Assembly: GCA_029066845.1 (NCBI GenBank)
Contig: JAIEFR010000009.1
Coordinates: 1 to 55,878 of the forward strand
Direction of reading: 5' to 3'
DNA from: Clostridia bacterium
GTDB taxonomy: Bacteria > Bacillota > Clostridia > Christensenellales > Borkfalkiaceae
DNA: 55,878 nt
Of this stretch, positions 32,770 to 41,871 are shown in pieces (position 1 is the stretch's first letter; each line of letters begins with the position of its first letter). The notes beneath the pieces are model-generated. The model was not told the DNA's origin, did no database searches, and saw nothing but the letters and a program-made list of their open reading frames with translations. The position numbers and the translations under genes were made by a program.

Positions 32770-34042
32770 ACTGCCGCAGAAATTTCAGGAGAGGATGAAA
32801 GAGGTGCTGGGTGCAGGCTTTCAGGCGTTTTTGTCGTCGTACGACAGACAGCCATACAAAGCTATCCGCGTGAACACTCTCAAAATCCCGGTTGAAGAAT
32901 TCAAAAAAATTTCGCCGTTTGCCCTTGTGCCTGTGCCGTGGGAATCAAACGGCTTTTACGTTACCGAAAATAAGGCGGGCAAAACAATTCACCACGCCGC
33001 GGGGCTTTACTACGTGCAGGAACCGTCCGCAATGAGCGCCGCGCCAAAGCTCAACGTAGCGGGTGGCGAGCGCGTGCTCGATTTGTGTTCCGCCCCCGGC
33101 GGCAAGGGTACCCAGCTTGCCCAGAGTATGAAAGGCGGCGGCATAATCGTACTGAATGAAATCAATTTTGCGCGTGCAAAAATTCTTTCGCAAAACGTCG
33201 AGCGGCTGGGCATAACCAACGCCGCCGTGGTCAGCGAAAGTCCCGAACGCATTGCGGAGCATTTCGAAGGTTATTTCAATAAAGTGCTCGTGGACGCGCC
33301 CTGCTCGGGCGAGGGTATGTTTTTAAAGGAAGAGAGCGCGATAAGGGAGTGGAGCGTGGAAAACGTTAAGTCGTGCGCCCAAAGACAGGCTCTCATTCTC
33401 GACTGCGCGCAACGGGCTTTAAAGCCCAACGGCTTACTCGTGTATTCAACCTGCACGTTCGCGCCAGAAGAGGACGAACGGCAAATCGAAAACTTCCTGA
33501 GTAAATACAAAAATTTCAAACTGCTGTCGATGGAAAAGCTCTATCCGCACGAGTGCGAAGGCGAAGGGCATTTTGTTGCTCTTTTGCAAAAGACCGACGG
33601 AGAGGAAGGCACGGTTGCTCCGTTTAAGTCGACCTTTACGGACAAAAAAGCGCTTTCCGAATACAGTGACTTTGAAAAAAAATATCTGCACCGCGCGCCT
33701 TTTCAAAACCTTCATTGCGCGGGTGACGTAATCTACTCGATTATGGACAACTGTCCGTCGCTGCCCTTCAAAACGTTGCGCACAGGTGTGCGCCTTGGTG
33801 AAATCAAATCGGGCAGAATAGAGCCGTGTCATTCGCTTGCAATGTGCCTGGAAAATACTCAGGCGAACGCAGTGGACGTGGACGAAAAGACTGCGCTTGC
33901 CTATCTTGGTGGCAACACGTTTGGCTGTTCCGAAAAGCTTTCGGGCTGGGTGCTTGTCACGTATCTCGGCTATCCGCTCGGCTGGTGTAAAGCGGTGGGA
34001 GGCATTGCAAAAAACCATCTTCCCAAGGGTTTAAGAATTTAA
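32762..34042 (+). CDS. RsmF/RsmB-like rRNA (cytosine-C5) methyltransferase
   Basis: The 426 residues belong to the NOL1/NOP2/Sun family: VLDLCSAPGGKGTQLAQ (SAM binding), LVDAPCSGEGMF and YSTCTFAPEEDE. The latter two contain the two Cys, one of which attacks C6 of cytosine. The C-terminal part (about 290-426) is the extra domain of RsmF-type enzymes, ending CKAVGGIAKNHLPKGLR, a pattern seen in Firmicutes RsmF. The base modified cannot be fixed from sequence. It is the third gene of the serS operon and is closed by a terminator. Confidence 0.92.
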   Translation: MIELPQKFQERMKEVLGAGFQAFLSSYDRQPYKAIRVNTLKIPVEEFKKISPFALVPVPWESNGFYVTENKAGKTIHHAAGLYYVQEPSAMSAAPKLNVAGGERVLDLCSAPGGKGTQLAQSMKGGGIIVLNEINFARAKILSQNVERLGITNAAVVSESPERIAEHFEGYFNKVLVDAPCSGEGMFLKEESAIREWSVENVKSCAQRQALILDCAQRALKPNGLLVYSTCTFAPEEDERQIENFLSKYKNFKLLSMEKLYPHECEGEGHFVALLQKTDGEEGTVAPFKSTFTDKKALSEYSDFEKKYLHRAPFQNLHCAGDVIYSIMDNCPSLPFKTLRTGVRLGEIKSGRIEPCHSLAMCLENTQANAVDVDEKTALAYLGGNTFGCSEKLSGWVLVTYLGYPLGWCKAVGGIAKNHLPKGLRI

Positions 34043-34051
34043 ACAACATAA

Positions 34052-34081
34052 AAGCGCTCCGCAGTTGCGGAGCGCTTATTT
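34052..34081. terminator. Terminator between convergent genes
   Basis: AAGCGCTCCGCA (34052-34063) pairs with 34066-34077. ATTTTTATTTT follows on the plus strand. Confidence 0.88.
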
Positions 34082-34091
34082 TTATTTTTAT

Positions 34092-37000
34092 TTACTTTTC
34101 TTCGTCGTCCGTGGGCTGTTCGCCTTCGGGTTTTGCTTCTTCGGTCTGCTCGGCTTGCGCTTCGCTTTCAACGCTTTCTTCCGTCGTCTGTTCCGCGCTT
34201 TCCTCGGTTGCAACTTCCTCGGTCGTCGCTTCGTCCTTTGCTTCGTCAGCGGCGGGGGTGTCGCTCAGCAAGCTCTCGTCAACTTCGTCCTCGGCAATAG
34301 CGGGAGCCTCGCCGTTCGCCTTAACGTACTTCTTCACGTAACGCTTGTTCTTATTGAAGTTGTAAGAATTCTTTCCTGCAGTCTTCTTGCGCCTGTGTTT
34401 CTTGACGAAATCTCTGATGAATATTGCCGCAATCGCAACAAATATCGCCGCAACCAGCGCAATCGAAGCCGCAAGCAGCCATACGTTTACGGGCGTATCG
34501 TTTTTGTCCGCTTCGTTGTCCGTATTGTTGTCGGGTACGGTAGGCGCACCGATAATCTCAATATCCTTATCGATTACCGAATAATCTATGAAGGCAGACA
34601 TCGTAAGATTGCTTTCGTCCTCGACTTTCAGTATAGCCAGACTTTCCTGATTATCGCTGTAGCTGTAAGAATAACCCGTCTGATTTTTCTCGGCGGTTTC
34701 CGCATTGAAGGGAATGAACGCCGCGGAATCGTAGAGCGAGAAGGTGTAGTATGCCGCCGCGTAGTTATACAGAGTGCTCTTCTTGTCGGCAAGATTTTCA
34801 AGGTCTGCTATGTTGCCGTCGTTGTCGGCAAGCTCGCCCTCGATATTTTCTCTGTAATCGGCAAGAATGTCGTTCGTATACGCGCCTACAAGTCCGTCGT
34901 AGGTAGACTGGTCAAGCGAGATGTTGCTGTAATCGAATACAACGTAGCTGTCCGCCGCGCCTTCTTCGTAGCTCGACTGTTCGTCGCGCTTGCCGCTCCA
35001 CAGCTCCAGTCTGTAATTCTTGGACTGGCTGCCGCCGTGGATATAGAAGGTAACGGTTACCCACTTGCCTGCGTACTTCGCGCCTGCCTCGGTAGTGGTG
35101 TCAATCGTGAACTGATAGGGGATATTCTCGGCTGCGCTGTTGTCGTAACGCAGTTTTGCAACGGTGGTATCGATGCCGTAAACAACCTTGTTCTTGTTGG
35201 TCTTGTTATTTTCAAGATAGCAGTAGGTTGCTTCGCCGCCCACGTCGCCGTTGTATTCGTAAACCTTGTTGTTGCCGACGCCGCCCGCAATCAGGTAGTG
35301 GGGAGCGTAAGCCGTCTTCTGCGCGTTCGCGTAATAGGTTTCGCCCTGCACAAGGTTCTCAAAGTTGACCTGCTCGCCGCTCTCGTTGTAGAAGGTTTCG
35401 TGCTCGAATTTTATATCGTAGTACTTGGAAAGGTTATAGATATTTGCGTAAAGCTTTCCGTCGCCGTTCTCGTACAGACCGTCCGCTCTCAAAGTATACG
35501 CAATATTTTCCTTCTTCTTGGAGGCGGAGGCATTCTCGTCGGGCTCACCCTTCAAAATGTTGCCGTCATCGTCGTACCAGAAATTGTATTCGGGCAGAGC
35601 GTAGTTGAGCACCTTGTTGCCCGCAACGCCGTCATCAACCAGGTAAACGTTTGCAATCGCGCCTGCGCTTGCCTTAACTCTCACGCTTACCGCAACGTAG
35701 CCGTCCGCCGAAACGGTTGCAACGTTGCCGTAATAGCCGTAGTTATAAATCTTGTTGTCGTCGCCGAAATTCTTTGTGGTGTTTACAATCAGCAGGGGCT
35801 GAACGGTGTAATTATCGAAAAGCTTGTTCCAGCTGTCCTCGCCGTTGCCGATAGCTTTAAGCCTGTCGTACCAGTCGCCGCTGTAATTGTTGTTTTCGAA
35901 GTTTTCCTTATTCAGAATACCGGCGTAAGCGTTGGAGTTGGTCTTGTCGTAATCGTCCTTGTCCGCCGCGTTGCCGTTGGGTGCAATGTTCAGACTGTTG
36001 CCGTACACGCCCGTGTAGGAGGAGGGAATTGCAAGATTGTCCTTAATTTCGTTCTTGTCGCCAAGCTCGGTATCGAAGTTATGGTTGGTGTTTGCTGCCG
36101 CTTCGGTAAACTCAAGCGTTGCCGCGTGCGCCGCGCCCGAGGAGTAGCCGTAAACGTCCTTGTCGAGCGACGTGAAGGAAAGGTTGGTCATTGCCATCCA
36201 GCCCGCCGTGTAGGAAGAAGTCGTCGTTCCCTTAATAGACGTATTGCCGAAGTTTACGACGATTTTGAACGTCTTGTCGTCTTCAGTGGTGTTGGAAACT
36301 CTTATAAAGCACTTAACCCAGCCGTTATAAACGTTTTCCTTGTCGCCTATATCGACAAACGCCTCGGTGGTGGAGTCCACGCTGAACTCGGACTTCTTGG
36401 TCTTGTCCTCTGTATCGATTACGGTAAATCTCGCCGCACTCGCGCCGTTCATATCGGAAGTTTTAACCCAGAACGAAATGAGCGCGTATTCGCCGTGTCC
36501 TAAAGTAAATTTTTCGTTATTTGTAATCTGCGCTTCGTAGCCTGCGCCCCTTGCGCTGAGGATAACCAGCGCGCTTGTCGAGTTGTTCTGAACTCCGGGG
36601 AGCTTGACAGCCGTATTTAAAGCGTCGGTAAGCACGTCGGTGTAGTCGCCCGCGTCAAGCTTCCAGTCCGCGCTGTCGGTAACGGTGGTATAGGTCAGAA
36701 GGTCGTCCTTAATATTTATGCCGTTTTTACCCAGCTTGTTGGGTATGAACGCCGTAGCCGCGCCGTTTTCAAGCGCGCCGAAATCGGATTTGTACTTGTT
36801 GTCGCCGTCGTTGTTCGCGCTCACGTACTTGCCCGTGCTCGTCTCTTCAACCGTAAGTCCCGCGGTAATTCCGCTTGCGCTTATCGCAAGCGCGTCCTCT
36901 GCGGTCGAGCTTGCAAGGTCTATAAAGAAGTGCCTGTCCGCAAAATTGTTTTCGTCAACTCTCTCTACGTAGCCGCCGTCCGTTCCGTTGGTTTGATAGG

Positions 37001-38171
37001 TTTCCTTGTCAACGCGGAACTCGGTCTTAGCGTCGTCGGGCGAAAGGGGATAGGAAACGTTAGTGCCGTTTGCAGTATCGATTTTCTCCTTGAACGCCGC
37101 GCATTTTTCTTCCATTTCGGCTCTGTTCAGGTATTTGGTCAGGGTCACGTCGTCAAAGAAAGCGTAGCCTTCAACCGTGTAAATATCGTCCTGACCGAGT
37201 CCGAGGGTAAGCGAAACGGTAGTATCGGCAAAGTTGCTTGCCTCAACGTAAATCGTGTACTGCACCCAGCCGTTGTCCGCGCCGTCGGCGTTAACCTTTT
37301 CGGTGTCAATATTTTTGATTATAAAGCTTTCCAGACTGTTGCCGCCGACCTGCGTATTGACTTTAATATACGCGCCGCGCTCCGATTCAACTTCCGTTCT
37401 CGTGCCTGTCGCGCCGTCGAAATACAGGTCGCTGGTCTTAACCCAAAGGGAAATTTCCGCCGCGGTGCCCGCTTCGAGCGTGGTGGTCGTGGAGGAAGAG
37501 AAGTATCCCTCGGTACCCGTGTAGTAATTGTTGCGGTAGTTGTGAATCATCAGGACGGAGCTTTCAAGGGGAGTTTCAAGCTTTTCGTCCAGATAGAGCT
37601 TGCCGTCCTCGTCCTCGTACGTGGTAACCACGCTGTCGTCCGCGGAATCTATTATCCTGCCCTGGTTATCGTAGCTGTACTTATGGGTGTAGGGGTTATG
37701 GATATACTCCTTGTCCTCGTCGCTTGCGGAGCTCTCCGTAGCCTTGTGGGGATTTACATAGGGCAAATCGTCGGTAAGCGCTCCGTTATAATCCTTCTTG
37801 TTCTCGTCGTCGCTCTTAAGGTCGTTGTTGTCTTCGAGAGTCTTGGGAAGGGTGGTGTCGGTAAGATAATCCCAGCGTTTTTTGCTTGTGTCTATAACGC
37901 CCGACATCGAAGAGGACGAATTGCCGTTTGTGCCGCCCGACCAGTTGTCGGGGTTGCTTATGGGGTATAAGCCCTTGTTGTCGGAATAAAATTCGAAATT
38001 GCCGTTCTTGATTACCTGACTGTCAAGCTTGGTAGTGGTCTTGTCGTCTTCATCCTCGGTCGGCTTGTCGGTCTGTGCGCATCCGGCGGAAAGTCCTATC
38101 ACAAGGGAGGTTGCTATTGCCGCAAAACCCATTGCCGCCGACTTTAATGCGTAACTCTTTCTTTTCTTCAT
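34092..38171 (-). CDS. Giant surface lipoprotein with C-terminal membrane helix
   Basis: The start at ATG 38171 (AAAGGTG before it) gives 1359 residues. A longer frame from 38324 has no ribosome site. A lipoprotein signal ends in GLSAGC (Cys31), so the N-terminus is lipidated. The ectodomain of about 1200 residues has several jelly-roll-like segments that recur with 'GTAAEISLWVKTSDLYFDG', 'LISFWVKTSDMNG', 'VSVRVKASAGA' and 'W V.(Y/F)YI.. S'. These patterns recall carbohydrate-binding or discoidin-like modules. Near the end a membrane helix (WLLAASIALVAAIFVAIAAIF) is followed by basic residues and a Glu-rich tail of about 80 residues. A lipoprotein with a second C-terminal anchor is unusual. 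Function unknown. Confidence 0.8.
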   Translation of the reverse strand: MKKRKSYALKSAAMGFAAIATSLVIGLSAGCAQTDKPTEDEDDKTTTKLDSQVIKNGNFEFYSDNKGLYPISNPDNWSGGTNGNSSSSMSGVIDTSKKRWDYLTDTTLPKTLEDNNDLKSDDENKKDYNGALTDDLPYVNPHKATESSASDEDKEYIHNPYTHKYSYDNQGRIIDSADDSVVTTYEDEDGKLYLDEKLETPLESSVLMIHNYRNNYYTGTEGYFSSSTTTTLEAGTAAEISLWVKTSDLYFDGATGTRTEVESERGAYIKVNTQVGGNSLESFIIKNIDTEKVNADGADNGWVQYTIYVEASNFADTTVSLTLGLGQDDIYTVEGYAFFDDVTLTKYLNRAEMEEKCAAFKEKIDTANGTNVSYPLSPDDAKTEFRVDKETYQTNGTDGGYVERVDENNFADRHFFIDLASSTAEDALAISASGITAGLTVEETSTGKYVSANNDGDNKYKSDFGALENGAATAFIPNKLGKNGINIKDDLLTYTTVTDSADWKLDAGDYTDVLTDALNTAVKLPGVQNNSTSALVILSARGAGYEAQITNNEKFTLGHGEYALISFWVKTSDMNGASAARFTVIDTEDKTKKSEFSVDSTTEAFVDIGDKENVYNGWVKCFIRVSNTTEDDKTFKIVVNFGNTSIKGTTTSSYTAGWMAMTNLSFTSLDKDVYGYSSGAAHAATLEFTEAAANTNHNFDTELGDKNEIKDNLAIPSSYTGVYGNSLNIAPNGNAADKDDYDKTNSNAYAGILNKENFENNNYSGDWYDRLKAIGNGEDSWNKLFDNYTVQPLLIVNTTKNFGDDNKIYNYGYYGNVATVSADGYVAVSVRVKASAGAIANVYLVDDGVAGNKVLNYALPEYNFWYDDDGNILKGEPDENASASKKKENIAYTLRADGLYENGDGKLYANIYNLSKYYDIKFEHETFYNESGEQVNFENLVQGETYYANAQKTAYAPHYLIAGGVGNNKVYEYNGDVGGEATYCYLENNKTNKNKVVYGIDTTVAKLRYDNSAAENIPYQFTIDTTTEAGAKYAGKWVTVTFYIHGGSQSKNYRLELWSGKRDEQSSYEEGAADSYVVFDYSNISLDQSTYDGLVGAYTNDILADYRENIEGELADNDGNIADLENLADKKSTLYNYAAAYYTFSLYDSAAFIPFNAETAEKNQTGYSYSYSDNQESLAILKVEDESNLTMSAFIDYSVIDKDIEIIGAPTVPDNNTDNEADKNDTPVNVWLLAASIALVAAIFVAIAAIFIRDFVKKHRRKKTAGKNSYNFNKNKRYVKKYVKANGEAPAIAEDEVDESLLSDTPAADEAKDEATTEEVATEESAEQTTEESVESEAQAEQTEEAKPEGEQPTDDEEK

Positions 38172-38350
38172 ATAACACCTTTCAAAAAGTTTGTTTTCAC
38201 ACCCTACTATTTTAATATAAAACCTCGCTTTTGGCAACTGATTATCGGCAAAGAAAGGATAAAAAAATTCATTATTATAAAATTTTTGCAAAAACTTTAT
38301 ATATAATAGTTTTTTTGCGCGCATACGAGGACGCGCGCAGGAACAAGGGG

Positions 38351-38719
38351 ATGAAAGTTTTGAAAAAAATTAACAAAAAAGCCGTTTACGGCGGGCTTGG
38401 ACTGGGCGCTGTAAACGGACTGTTCGGCGGTGGCGGCGGTATGATAGCCGTGCCCATTCTGGCGGACGTGCTCGGTTATCCCAGAAAGCAGGCGCACGCA
38501 ACGGCGATTTTGATAATCGCACCCGTCTGCGCGGTCAGCGCCATAACCTATATTCTGAACGGCTTCGTTGACTTGCCGGTGGTAATTCCCGCGGCTATCG
38601 GCAACGTAGTAGGCGGACTTCTGGGCGCAAAACTTTTGGGTAAACTCCCCAAAATATGGGTGGATATCGTCTTTATTGGGATAATGCTTGCCGCGGGCAT
38701 ACGTATGGTGATAGGTTGA
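38351..38719 (+). CDS. TauE/SafE family membrane protein, first half
   Basis: This is 122 residues from ATG 38351. A TTG at 38360 with AAGGGG at good distance is an equally possible start. It has three to four membrane helices, beginning YGGLGLGAVNGLFGGGGGMIAVPIL, which is the glycine-rich TauE/SafE hallmark, and ends with VDIVFIGIMLAAGIRMVIG. Full TauE/SafE transporters have about 250 residues with two such halves. Here each half is a separate gene and the second follows after 1 bp. The two probably form a heterodimer exporting sulfur- or carbon-containing anions. The substrate is unknown. Confidence 0.85.
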   Translation: MKVLKKINKKAVYGGLGLGAVNGLFGGGGGMIAVPILADVLGYPRKQAHATAILIIAPVCAVSAITYILNGFVDLPVVIPAAIGNVVGGLLGAKLLGKLPKIWVDIVFIGIMLAAGIRMVIG

Positions 38720-38720
38720 A

Positions 38721-39095
38721 ATGGCGTTTTTAATCTATCTTGCCGTCGGCTTGCTCGCGGGTATTTTGGGCGGTATGGGAATGGGCGGCGGCACTATTTT
38801 AATTCCCGCGCTCACCATATTTCTCGGGGTAAACCAGCACGTTGCCCAGGCAACCAACGTCATTGCGTTTCTGCCTATGGCGGCGCTCGTTCTGCCCGCC
38901 CATAAAAAGAACGGACTGTTGAGGACGGACGACGTCTGGGAAATAGTAATACCTGCGCTCATAACCACCGTGCTCGCTGGGTTTATTATGGCTGCGCTGC
39001 CCACGCAGGTGCTCAAAAAGCTTTTCGGCATTTTCCTGGTGTCGCTTGCGGTAAAACAGCTCTTTTCGCTTGTCACAAGCTTTCAGAAGGCTTGA
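38721..39095 (+). CDS. TauE/SafE family membrane protein, second half
   Basis: The 124 residues start MAFLIYLAVGLLAGILGGMGMGGGTILIPAL, again with the glycine-rich repeat of TauE/SafE. NQHVAQATNVIAFLPMA follows, and the protein ends with a hydrophobic helix (LFGIFLVSLAVKQLFSL). It is a half-length protein that complements the upstream gene. It begins 1 bp after that gene's stop codon, so production is coupled. Its end abuts the convergent SpoVB gene without a terminator between. Confidence 0.86.
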   Translation: MAFLIYLAVGLLAGILGGMGMGGGTILIPALTIFLGVNQHVAQATNVIAFLPMAALVLPAHKKNGLLRTDDVWEIVIPALITTVLAGFIMAALPTQVLKKLFGIFLVSLAVKQLFSLVTSFQKA

Positions 39096-40595
39096 TTATC
39101 CGCGCGAAAACAGCTTTTTGAATGGACGGACGGATACCATTTCCATACCGTAAAATGCAATTATCGCAAACGCGGAAACCACGCCGCCGCACAGTATGAT
39201 TTTCCAGACTGCAGGCAGTATTCCGTCAAACAGAGCGCCGAAAAGGTGCCCGAACGCGCACGCAAACGCGCATATCAGAACGCTTTTTACAAGATAACCG
39301 AAGTAATTAATGTCGGGGCAGTTCTTCTTTAACAGGCGCACGTTTAGCGCAGCCGTAATGACGAAACTCATCGTCAGCCCGACCATATAGGCGTTTATGC
39401 CAAGCAACCCCGTAAATATCAGAATTATCGCTATCATAGCCACTGCACCGGCAAAGAAGTAGATGAGAGTGCGCACTTCGTAATTCAGCGAATTCAATAT
39501 GGTCGTAGTAATCATCGAAATGCACATCGGCAGCATCATAAAGGAAAAACGCCTTATCACAACGCCGCTCAGCTCGCTTGCGTAGAACAGTTTGCCTATG
39601 TCCTCGCCCAGCGTAAACATAACGGGAATGAGTACGGTGGCGATCGCAACGGCTGATTTAAGCGTTCTCTCTATGTCGCGTCGTAAAAGCTCGGTGCGCT
39701 TCGCGTAGAAATTTTCGCTCATTTCGGGCGCAACGACTACGGCAATGGAGCCTATCAGCGAGTTGGGAATGAACAGCATAGGAACGCTCATTCCGAGAAC
39801 CGTTCCGTACAGAGCCAGCGCCTCGCTGCTCGAATATCCGCACGCACGGGATAAGAGGGCGGGCAGGAACATCGCCACGCACGAATTCAGAAGCGAAGTG
39901 GAAGTGCGCATTGCCGTTATGGGAAGCGAAGCTTTGGCAAGCGGCTTGAACTGCGACTTGGGGTTTACGAATTTACCGCCCTTTATGAAATACCAGCCGA
40001 GGGATACGGCAAAAGAGAATACATAGGAAATCAGAACAGCGATTATCGCCGCACGTGCGCCGTTTTTCGCCGTATGCGCAAAGCTGATGAGCACGCAGCC
40101 GCAGGCAACCATAACCGCATTTTCCGCAAGCTCTATGATGCTGTACGGCAAAAATTGCTTATTTCCCCAGAACGAACCGCGCATAATCGCGTAAATCGAA
40201 GTGAGGATAAGTCCGGGCAACAGCCATAGGAAAATATCCACGCAGTCCCTGTCGGGGAACAGGAAGGAATAGAGGTCACGTGCAAAAAACAACACAAGCG
40301 CCGCGGGAATGGTAAATAAAAGGGTAAGAAACACGCCGGAGGAAACTACGGCGTGTTTGCCCTTTGCGTTGCCCGTCGCCGTGTTCTTGGCGATAAGGCG
40401 CGAAACGGTAACTGGAATACCGCTCGAAGCTGCGGTTAAAAATACCGCGAATACCGAAAGGCAAATCTGATAAATGCCTAGCCCCTCGGCGCCGATCGAG
40501 CGCGACAAAATGATTCTGTAAACAAAGCTCAGCACCTTTTCGATTGTCGAAAAAACGGTAACCTGAGCCGCCGACTTGTAAATATTGCTCTTCAT
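39096..40595 (-). CDS. spoVB: SpoVB/MATE-like polysaccharide flippase
   Basis: This is 499 residues from ATG 40595; TTG codons further up are alternatives. There are about 14 membrane helices, with the start KSNIYKSAAQVTVFSTIEKVLSFVYRIILSRSIGAEGLGIYQI and SGIPVTVSRLIAKNTATG. These are the signatures of the SpoVB branch of the MOP flippases. SpoVB is needed for spore cortex in Bacillus. Close relatives (MurJ, YkvU) carry lipid-linked glycans in growing cells, so the exact substrate is not certain. There is no clear ribosome site. TAGAAT lies 7 nt before the ATG. Confidence 0.88.
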   Translation of the reverse strand: MKSNIYKSAAQVTVFSTIEKVLSFVYRIILSRSIGAEGLGIYQICLSVFAVFLTAASSGIPVTVSRLIAKNTATGNAKGKHAVVSSGVFLTLLFTIPAALVLFFARDLYSFLFPDRDCVDIFLWLLPGLILTSIYAIMRGSFWGNKQFLPYSIIELAENAVMVACGCVLISFAHTAKNGARAAIIAVLISYVFSFAVSLGWYFIKGGKFVNPKSQFKPLAKASLPITAMRTSTSLLNSCVAMFLPALLSRACGYSSSEALALYGTVLGMSVPMLFIPNSLIGSIAVVVAPEMSENFYAKRTELLRRDIERTLKSAVAIATVLIPVMFTLGEDIGKLFYASELSGVVIRRFSFMMLPMCISMITTTILNSLNYEVRTLIYFFAGAVAMIAIILIFTGLLGINAYMVGLTMSFVITAALNVRLLKKNCPDINYFGYLVKSVLICAFACAFGHLFGALFDGILPAVWKIILCGGVVSAFAIIAFYGMEMVSVRPFKKLFSRG

Positions 40596-40664
40596 CAACA
40601 ATATTCTACAAACCGAAGCTGCCGAATATTCACAAATTTTGTCGCATTTTAATATACTGTTAGT

Positions 40665-40934
40665 ATGTTTTCGCTCGTCAAGGAACAGGGGAAATACCTG
40701 CGCGTAAGGGGGCGGGTTAAAAAAGAGGATATAATTTCGGCTTTTTCGTGTCCCGTAGGCGACGTCTTTTGCGGAGCCGTAATAGAAATCAAGTCCCCAA
40801 AAAGATACTGCTACGCGCTTGCGGGCGATACGTACGCCACGGTTGCCGCGCGCGAAAGAGTAGACGAGCGGGAGTTAAGAGAACTTAACTCACATAAAAT
40901 CATATATCCGACTCTCAGAATCTGGCTGCCGTAA
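40665..40934 (+). CDS. Small LysM-domain protein
   Basis: The 89 residues have no signal peptide. The first half is unknown (VRGRVKKEDIISAFSCPVGDVFCGAVIEI). The second half (YCYALAGDTYATVAARERVDERELRELNSHKIIYPTLRIWLP) is a LysM domain that binds peptidoglycan glycans. LysM proteins without signal peptides are often spore-coat or cortex morphogenetic proteins made inside the mother cell, which fits the SpoVB neighbour. TTCACA-18-TATACT ends 6 nt before the ATG and no ribosome site is visible, so a leaderless mRNA is likely. Confidence 0.85.
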   Translation: MFSLVKEQGKYLRVRGRVKKEDIISAFSCPVGDVFCGAVIEIKSPKRYCYALAGDTYATVAARERVDERELRELNSHKIIYPTLRIWLP

Positions 40935-41020
40935 CACCATTGAGTGCGGCGGCATATAAATACAGTAACCGAAATATTACAGCATAAATGCTACGGCGTA
41001 TAAATTAAACGGAGGTAAAA

Positions 41021-41677
41021 ATGTCGTTCTTTTCCAATTTTCAATCGGACAAATGCCCGGGCACTATAAACGGCAATCCCTTAAACGGTATGTGCGAAAA
41101 GGTGTGCATACAGGCACAGAAAATTTTCGACGCGTGCATTAAGCAGGTGCAGTTAGAAAACTATACGTTAACGGTATCGTCTTTTACACCCGCCAATCCT
41201 ACATATCCGCTCACTTTCATAAGTATGCGCTCAACCAACGCGAGCGCAACGTTAACCAACGTAAGCGTAGATAGGCTTGCGGATAAACAGGGCTGCGCAA
41301 GAGTACAGGCAACGGTCAACATTCCCGTAGAGGTAGTGTACACCGACGCGAACGGAGTAGAGGGGGTTGCAACCGCAACCGTCAGCGTTTCCGAAGACGT
41401 GCTTTTATTCGTTCCCGCGCCCTCGATTATGCCCTACAAGGTAGTTGCGGAAGCTTCCGCAGTTTCTGCCGAGGGTACGTTCAACAGCGAAGCCGGAACG
41501 TTCACGGTGAACTCCTGCGTAAGCATAATCTTAAAGATTGCTATCGACGTGGAGATTCTCGTGCCCAGCTACGGCTACTGCGCAATTCCTCCCGCACAGG
41601 ACTATTCAAAAGAGGTCTGCGCAGGATTTTTCGAACTGCCGCTCTATCCGCAGGGCAGAAGCTGCAACTGCAAATAG
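41021..41677 (+). CDS. Cys-rich protein of unknown function, possible spore-surface component
   Basis: The 218 residues have a strong GGAGG site before the ATG. There is no signal peptide. The N-terminus MSFFSNFQSDKCPGTINGNPLNGMCEKVCIQ has three Cys. The middle 130 residues are beta-rich (TVSSFTPANPTYPLTFISM, VQATVNIPVEVVYTDANGV, ATVSVSEDVLLFVPAP). The C-terminus has further Cys, ending GRSCNCK. The absence of a signal, the Cys at both ends and the beta core resemble self-assembling, disulfide-linked coat proteins. The place next to LysM and SpoVB genes agrees. Family unnamed here. Confidence 0.7.
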   Translation: MSFFSNFQSDKCPGTINGNPLNGMCEKVCIQAQKIFDACIKQVQLENYTLTVSSFTPANPTYPLTFISMRSTNASATLTNVSVDRLADKQGCARVQATVNIPVEVVYTDANGVEGVATATVSVSEDVLLFVPAPSIMPYKVVAEASAVSAEGTFNSEAGTFTVNSCVSIILKIAIDVEILVPSYGYCAIPPAQDYSKEVCAGFFELPLYPQGRSCNCK

Positions 41678-41711
41678 GGGTAGTGTAAGGAAAACATATG
41701 CATCAATAAAC

Positions 41712-41738
41712 GGCGGTAAAATTAACGGTTTTACCGCC
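41712..41738 (+). terminator. Terminator after the Cys-rich protein gene
   Basis: GGCGGTAAAA (41712-41721) pairs with 41729-41738. A moderately T-rich tail (TATTTTGTTG) follows. Confidence 0.65.
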
Positions 41739-41871
41739 TATTTTGTTGTGTTTTTGCAAAGTAAGTAGTACTATGTCACACATAATCGCTCATTTTAAGC
41801 TAATTATAACAAAATATTAGCCTTTAAATAAAACGCTTTAAAAACGCACGAAAAAGTGCTATAATGGTTTT

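Noticed and set aside
34065-36503. 812-codon plus-strand ORF
   Set aside because: Mirror of the giant lipoprotein gene. It is low complexity in Val and Arg and has no domain. The minus-strand frame has signal, lipobox and ribosome site.
36930-37970. 346-codon plus-strand ORF
   Set aside because: Also the shadow of the giant lipoprotein gene, with no ribosome site or recognisable domain.
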